25,014 nt of DNA from an uncultured Ideonella sp. Its GTDB lineage: Bacteria > Pseudomonadota > Gammaproteobacteria > Burkholderiales > Burkholderiaceae. The notes beneath the pieces are model-generated. The model had not been told where the DNA came from and did no database searches. It saw nothing but the letters and a program-made list of their open reading frames with translations. Made by a program: the position numbers and the translations under genes. Positions 22,328-25,014 of the stretch are shown here, piece by piece. Where the stretch lies: contig CAMLGG010000052.1 in assembly GCA_946479475.1 (NCBI GenBank), positions 1 to 25,014 of the forward strand, given 5' to 3'. Position 1 is the first letter of the stretch. Every line of letters starts with the position of its first letter.

Positions 22328-23266
22328 ATGCCTTTCGACCCCGTCCTGATCAGCGAAGTCGGCCCGCGCGACGGCCTGCAGAGCGTGAAGGCCACCATGT
22401 CCACGCCGCACAAGCTGGCCTGGATCGACGCGCTGCACGCCGCCGGCCTGCGCGAGGTCGAGGTCGGCTCCTTCGTGCCGGCGAAGCTTCTGCCGCAGAT
22501 GGCCGACGTGGCCGAGGTGGTGCGCCACGCGCTTGCGAAGCCGGGCTGGACGGTGATGGCGCTCGTTCCCAACCTTCGTGGCGCCGAGGCCGCGCTGGCG
22601 GCCGGCGCGCACAAGCTGACCCTGCCCGTGTCGGCCAGCGAGGCTCACTCGCTGGCCAACGTGCGCAAGACCCGCGAGCAGATGATCGAGGAGCTGGGGG
22701 CCATCGTGGCGTTGCGGGACGAGCACGCCCCGCAAGCGCTCGTGGAGGTAGGGCTGTCGACCGCCTTCGGCTGCACGCTGCAGGGCGAGGTGCCGGAGGA
22801 CGAAGTCATCCGAATCGCCGAGGCCGCGGCGCAGGCGGGGGCCGACGAAGTGGGCCTGTCGGACACCACCGGCATGGCCAACCCGGCGCAGGTGGGCCGG
22901 CTGTTCCGCCGCCTGCGCTCGGCGCTGGGCGAGCGCGCCGGCGCGGCGCACATGCACAACACGCGAGGCCTGGGCCTGGCCAACTGCCTCGCAGCCTACG
23001 AGGCCGGGGTACGCACCTTCGACAGCTCGCAGGCCGGCCTGGGCGGTTGCCCCTACGCGCCGGGCGCGTCGGGCAACGTCGTCACCGAAGACCTGGTCTT
23101 CATGTTCGAGGCCATGGGCGTGCCGACCGGCGTCGACCTGCAGCGCCTGTTCGCTGCGCGGGCGCTACTGCAGGCCGGCCTGCCCGGCGAGCCGCTGTAC
23201 GGCATGACGCCGGAGGCGGGCCTGCCGCCGGGCTTCCGCTACGCCGACGCAAGGAGCGTGTCGTGA
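22328..23266 (+). CDS. Hydroxymethylglutaryl-CoA lyase-type enzyme
   Basis: A 312-aa TIM-barrel lyase of the HMGL-like (DRE-TIM) family. Active-site motifs: GPRDGLQ near residue 12 (metal-binding Asp and catalytic Arg), VEVGSFVPAKLLPQM, SDTTGMANP, HMHNTRG with the two metal-binding His of the family's H-x-H, and GGCPYAPGASGNVVTED with the loop Cys and metal-binding Asn. The family cleaves HMG-CoA to acetoacetate and acetyl-CoA, or related 3-hydroxy acyl-CoAs. HMHNTRG differs from the usual H-x-HDTYG, so the natural substrate may be a different branched 3-hydroxy-glutaryl-type CoA ester. ATG 22328 has no strong ribosome binding site. The stop overlaps the CoA-transferase start as GTGA. Confidence 0.9.
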   Translation: MPFDPVLISEVGPRDGLQSVKATMSTPHKLAWIDALHAAGLREVEVGSFVPAKLLPQMADVAEVVRHALAKPGWTVMALVPNLRGAEAALAAGAHKLTLPVSASEAHSLANVRKTREQMIEELGAIVALRDEHAPQALVEVGLSTAFGCTLQGEVPEDEVIRIAEAAAQAGADEVGLSDTTGMANPAQVGRLFRRLRSALGERAGAAHMHNTRGLGLANCLAAYEAGVRTFDSSQAGLGGCPYAPGASGNVVTEDLVFMFEAMGVPTGVDLQRLFAARALLQAGLPGEPLYGMTPEAGLPPGFRYADARSVS

Positions 23267-24477
23267 GCAGGGCACCAGACTTGCCGCTGGCGGGCCTGCG
23301 CGTCGTCGAGTTCACCCACATGGTCATGGGCCCGACCTGCGGGATGATCCTGGCCGACCTCGGCGCGGAGGTGATCAAGGTCGAGCCGCTGGCCGGCGAC
23401 AACACCCGCCGCCTGCTGGGCTCGGGTGCCGGCTTCTTCGGCCTGTTCAACCGCAACAAGAAGAGCCTCGCGGTGGACGTGAAGGACCCGCGGGGGCGCG
23501 AGGTCGTGCTCAAGCTCGTCGCCGGGGCCGACGTCTTCAGCGAGAACTTCAAGGCCGGCACGATGGAGCGCCTGGGCTTCGGGCACGAGGCGCTCTCGCG
23601 GCTCAACCCGCGGCTGGTCCATGTCTCGCACAAGGGCTTCCTGCCCGGGCCCTACGAGCACCGCCCGGCGCTCGACGAGGTCGTGCAGATGATGGGCGGC
23701 CTGGCCTACATGACCGGCCCCGAAGGGCGGCCGCTGCGCGCCGGCACCAGCGTCAACGACATCATGGGCGGCATGTTCGGCGCCATAGGCGCGCTGGCCG
23801 CACTGGCCGCGCGCGAGAAGACCGGCCGCGGCCAGGAGGTGCAGGCCGCGCTGTTCGAGAACAACGTCTTCCTCGTGGCGCAGCACATGATGCAGTTCGC
23901 CGTCACCGGCCGGGCCGCGGCACCGATGCCGAGCCGCATCAGCGCCTGGGCGGTCTACGACGTGTTCACCGTGCAAGGGGGCGAGCAGATCTTCCTGGCG
24001 GCCGTGAGCGATGGCCAATGGGCGGCGATGTGCGAGGAGTTCGGCTTCGACGACCTGAAGGCCGATGGGCGCCTCGTGTCGAACAACTCGCGCGTCCAGG
24101 CACGGGAGTGGCTGCTGCCCCTCCTGCGCGATCGGTTCGCGACCTTTCCGGCGTCGCAACTCGCCGAGCGCTTCGAGAAAGCCGGCCTGCCATACGCCCC
24201 GATCACGAAGCCGCAGGACCTGTTCGACGATCCGCACCTCGCCGCGACCGGCGGCCTGGCAGAGGTCACGCTGCCGGCCGACGCCAGCGGCGCCGGCCAA
24301 CCCGTCCAGACGCGCATGGCCCTGCTGCCCCTCGCGCTCGACGGCGCACGCCTGCCCTTGCGTGAACCGCCCCCCGCACTCGGCGAGCACACCGAGACAT
24401 TGCTGCAGGGGCTGGGCTATTCGGCCGAACAGATCGGGCAACTGCGCGACGCGAGGGTGGTCGGCGGCGTGGCGTGA
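23263..24477 (+). CDS. CaiB/BaiF (class III) CoA-transferase
   Basis: A 404-aa CoA-transferase. The N-terminal half has LAGLRVVEFTHMVMGPTCGMILADLGAEVIKVE, then NRNKKSLAVDVKDPRGREV. The catalytic Asp is D166 in VNDIMGGMFGAIGAL, aligning with the conserved Asp of formyl-CoA transferases. The C-terminal half has WAVYDVFTVQGGEQIFLAAVSD, then YAPITKPQDLFDDPHLAATGG. GTG 23263 is the start: AAGGAG lies 6 nt upstream, and the codon overlaps the lyase stop as GTGA. The frame is open far upstream but reads as lyase shadow. With the lyase it suggests activation of a dicarboxylate to its CoA ester followed by cleavage. Substrate not fixed. Confidence 0.93.
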   Translation: MSRAPDLPLAGLRVVEFTHMVMGPTCGMILADLGAEVIKVEPLAGDNTRRLLGSGAGFFGLFNRNKKSLAVDVKDPRGREVVLKLVAGADVFSENFKAGTMERLGFGHEALSRLNPRLVHVSHKGFLPGPYEHRPALDEVVQMMGGLAYMTGPEGRPLRAGTSVNDIMGGMFGAIGALAALAAREKTGRGQEVQAALFENNVFLVAQHMMQFAVTGRAAAPMPSRISAWAVYDVFTVQGGEQIFLAAVSDGQWAAMCEEFGFDDLKADGRLVSNNSRVQAREWLLPLLRDRFATFPASQLAERFEKAGLPYAPITKPQDLFDDPHLAATGGLAEVTLPADASGAGQPVQTRMALLPLALDGARLPLREPPPALGEHTETLLQGLGYSAEQIGQLRDARVVGGVA

Positions 24478-24495
24478 GCCCAGGGCGGTCGGCGT

Positions 24496-25014
24496 TCAGT
24501 TGCTGTACAGCAGGCCGCGGCCGGTGCCGCTGACGTAGATCCGGCCATTGACGCCCTGGTCCGCCGCCATCACGCCGATGCCGCCGAACTGGTGAGCGTC
24601 GTCGTTGAAGCGCGTCCAGGTCGCGCCGGCGTCGTCCGAGCAGTAGATGCCCCACACGCCGTTGATCACGCCCACCACGTAGAGGGCCGCGGAGTACTTG
24701 GCGCCGGCCGCCGCCTTGCCCAGCGCGATCACGCTGGCGCCCTGCGCGCCGTTGGCCGAGGCGAACTGGGTGAGCTTCGTCCAGGTCGCGCCGGAATCGA
24801 CCGAGTGGAAGACGGAGCTGCCGTCGGCCACCCAGAGGTCGCCCTCGGCGTTGGGGTTGACCGCCATGGAGGTGGTCCACCAGGCGTCCGGGGCCATGCC
24901 TGCCGCCACCGAGCCCTGGCTCAGCGTGAAGCTGTGGCCGCCGTCGGTCGAGACGTAGACCTTGCCGGGCGAGTTGCTCCAGGTGGCGCCGCCGGAGTCG
25001 TAGGCGTAGACCTT
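24496..25014 (-). CDS. GH74-like Asp-box beta-propeller protein, C-terminal part (5' partial)
   Basis: The minus-strand frame is open to the right edge; the visible 172 residues are the end of a larger protein. Asp-box/BNR motifs appear repeatedly: STDGGHSF, SVDSGATW, SDDAGATW. The surroundings match the C-terminus of family GH74 xyloglucanases as I know it: YAYDSGG then KVYVSTDGG, GDLWVADGSSVFHS, GKAAAGAKYSAALYVVGVINGVWGIYCSDDAGATW (shortened here by region), INDD-like FNDDAHQFGG, and GRIYVSGTGRGLLYSN at the end. GH74 enzymes cleave xyloglucan and are normally secreted. A GTG at 24909 is internal and not the start. A sialidase-like Asp-box protein is the alternative. It converges on the CoA-transferase with an 18-nt gap. 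Confidence 0.75.
   Translation of the reverse strand, partial: KVYAYDSGGATWSNSPGKVYVSTDGGHSFTLSQGSVAAGMAPDAWWTTSMAVNPNAEGDLWVADGSSVFHSVDSGATWTKLTQFASANGAQGASVIALGKAAAGAKYSAALYVVGVINGVWGIYCSDDAGATWTRFNDDAHQFGGIGVMAADQGVNGRIYVSGTGRGLLYSN

Noticed and set aside
22240..23262. Upstream extension of the CoA-transferase frame
   Set aside because: The extension overlaps the HMG-CoA-lyase gene out of frame and is Arg/Gly-rich; GTG 23263 has a proper RBS and family start.

Overview
The window is GC-rich throughout (roughly 70% by eye). Its gene content points to a betaproteobacterium of the order Burkholderiales, probably the Comamonadaceae/Rubrivivax-Leptothrix-Roseateles lineage: DUF4142 and DUF2383 (PA2169-type) stress proteins, short proline-rich ORFs, structured GC-rich intergenic repeats, and a CaiB-type CoA-transferase next to an HMG-CoA-lyase-type enzyme. 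This is inference from family content; there is no rRNA or tRNA to anchor it. I found no insertion sequence, CRISPR array, tRNA or phage gene.

Layout. (1) 1-4342: two consecutive hybrid histidine kinases on the + strand. The first is cut by the left edge, and neither has a DNA-binding output domain. (2) 4343-6238: a 360-bp leader with operator-like repeats, then a complete sigma-54 factor (RpoN) outside the usual lptB-rpoN-hpf setting. (3) 6306-16282: a cluster of envelope and general-stress genes. It holds a small ORF translationally coupled to a CPA1 Na+/H+ antiporter, a DUF4142 protein, a small lipoprotein, two short proline-rich ORFs, a DUF2383 protein, a thiamine-diphosphate enzyme of the pyruvate oxidase/acetolactate synthase type overlapping an NAD(P)H-dependent FMN reductase, a secreted Ser/Thr/Ala-rich low-complexity protein, two tandem paralogous L,D-transpeptidase-like proteins, and a 413-aa Gly/Tyr/Gln-rich repeat protein that resembles eukaryotic prion-like (FUS/EWS-type) domains. 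(4) 16393-19127, minus strand: an ATP-dependent DNA ligase and its associated metallo-beta-lactamase-fold exonuclease. These are two parts of the bacterial Lhr/ligase-associated repair set, whose helicase and PdeM phosphoesterase are not in the window. (5) 19223-20390: a VOC-fold protein and a RibD/DHFR-fold reductase. (6) 20496-21542: a conserved-looking small protein, a tandem pair of 75-bp structured intergenic repeats, and an EcsC-like protein. (7) 21546-24477: an IclR regulator divergent from an HMG-CoA-lyase-type enzyme and a class III CoA-transferase overlapping by GTGA, with a 21-bp palindrome between them. (8) 24496-25014: the C-terminal part of a GH74-like Asp-box beta-propeller protein, cut by the right edge.

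How the genes fit together. Block 3 looks like an envelope and stress-hardening locus. Block 7 reads as a small catabolic operon that activates a branched dicarboxylic acid to its CoA ester and cleaves it, under IclR control. The most unusual item is the Gly/Tyr/Gln-rich protein at 15041-16282. It pairs a long tyrosine-repeat low-complexity region with one compact Trp/Tyr/Arg-rich block, and it lies immediately downstream of, and in the same direction as, the repair exonuclease-ligase pair.
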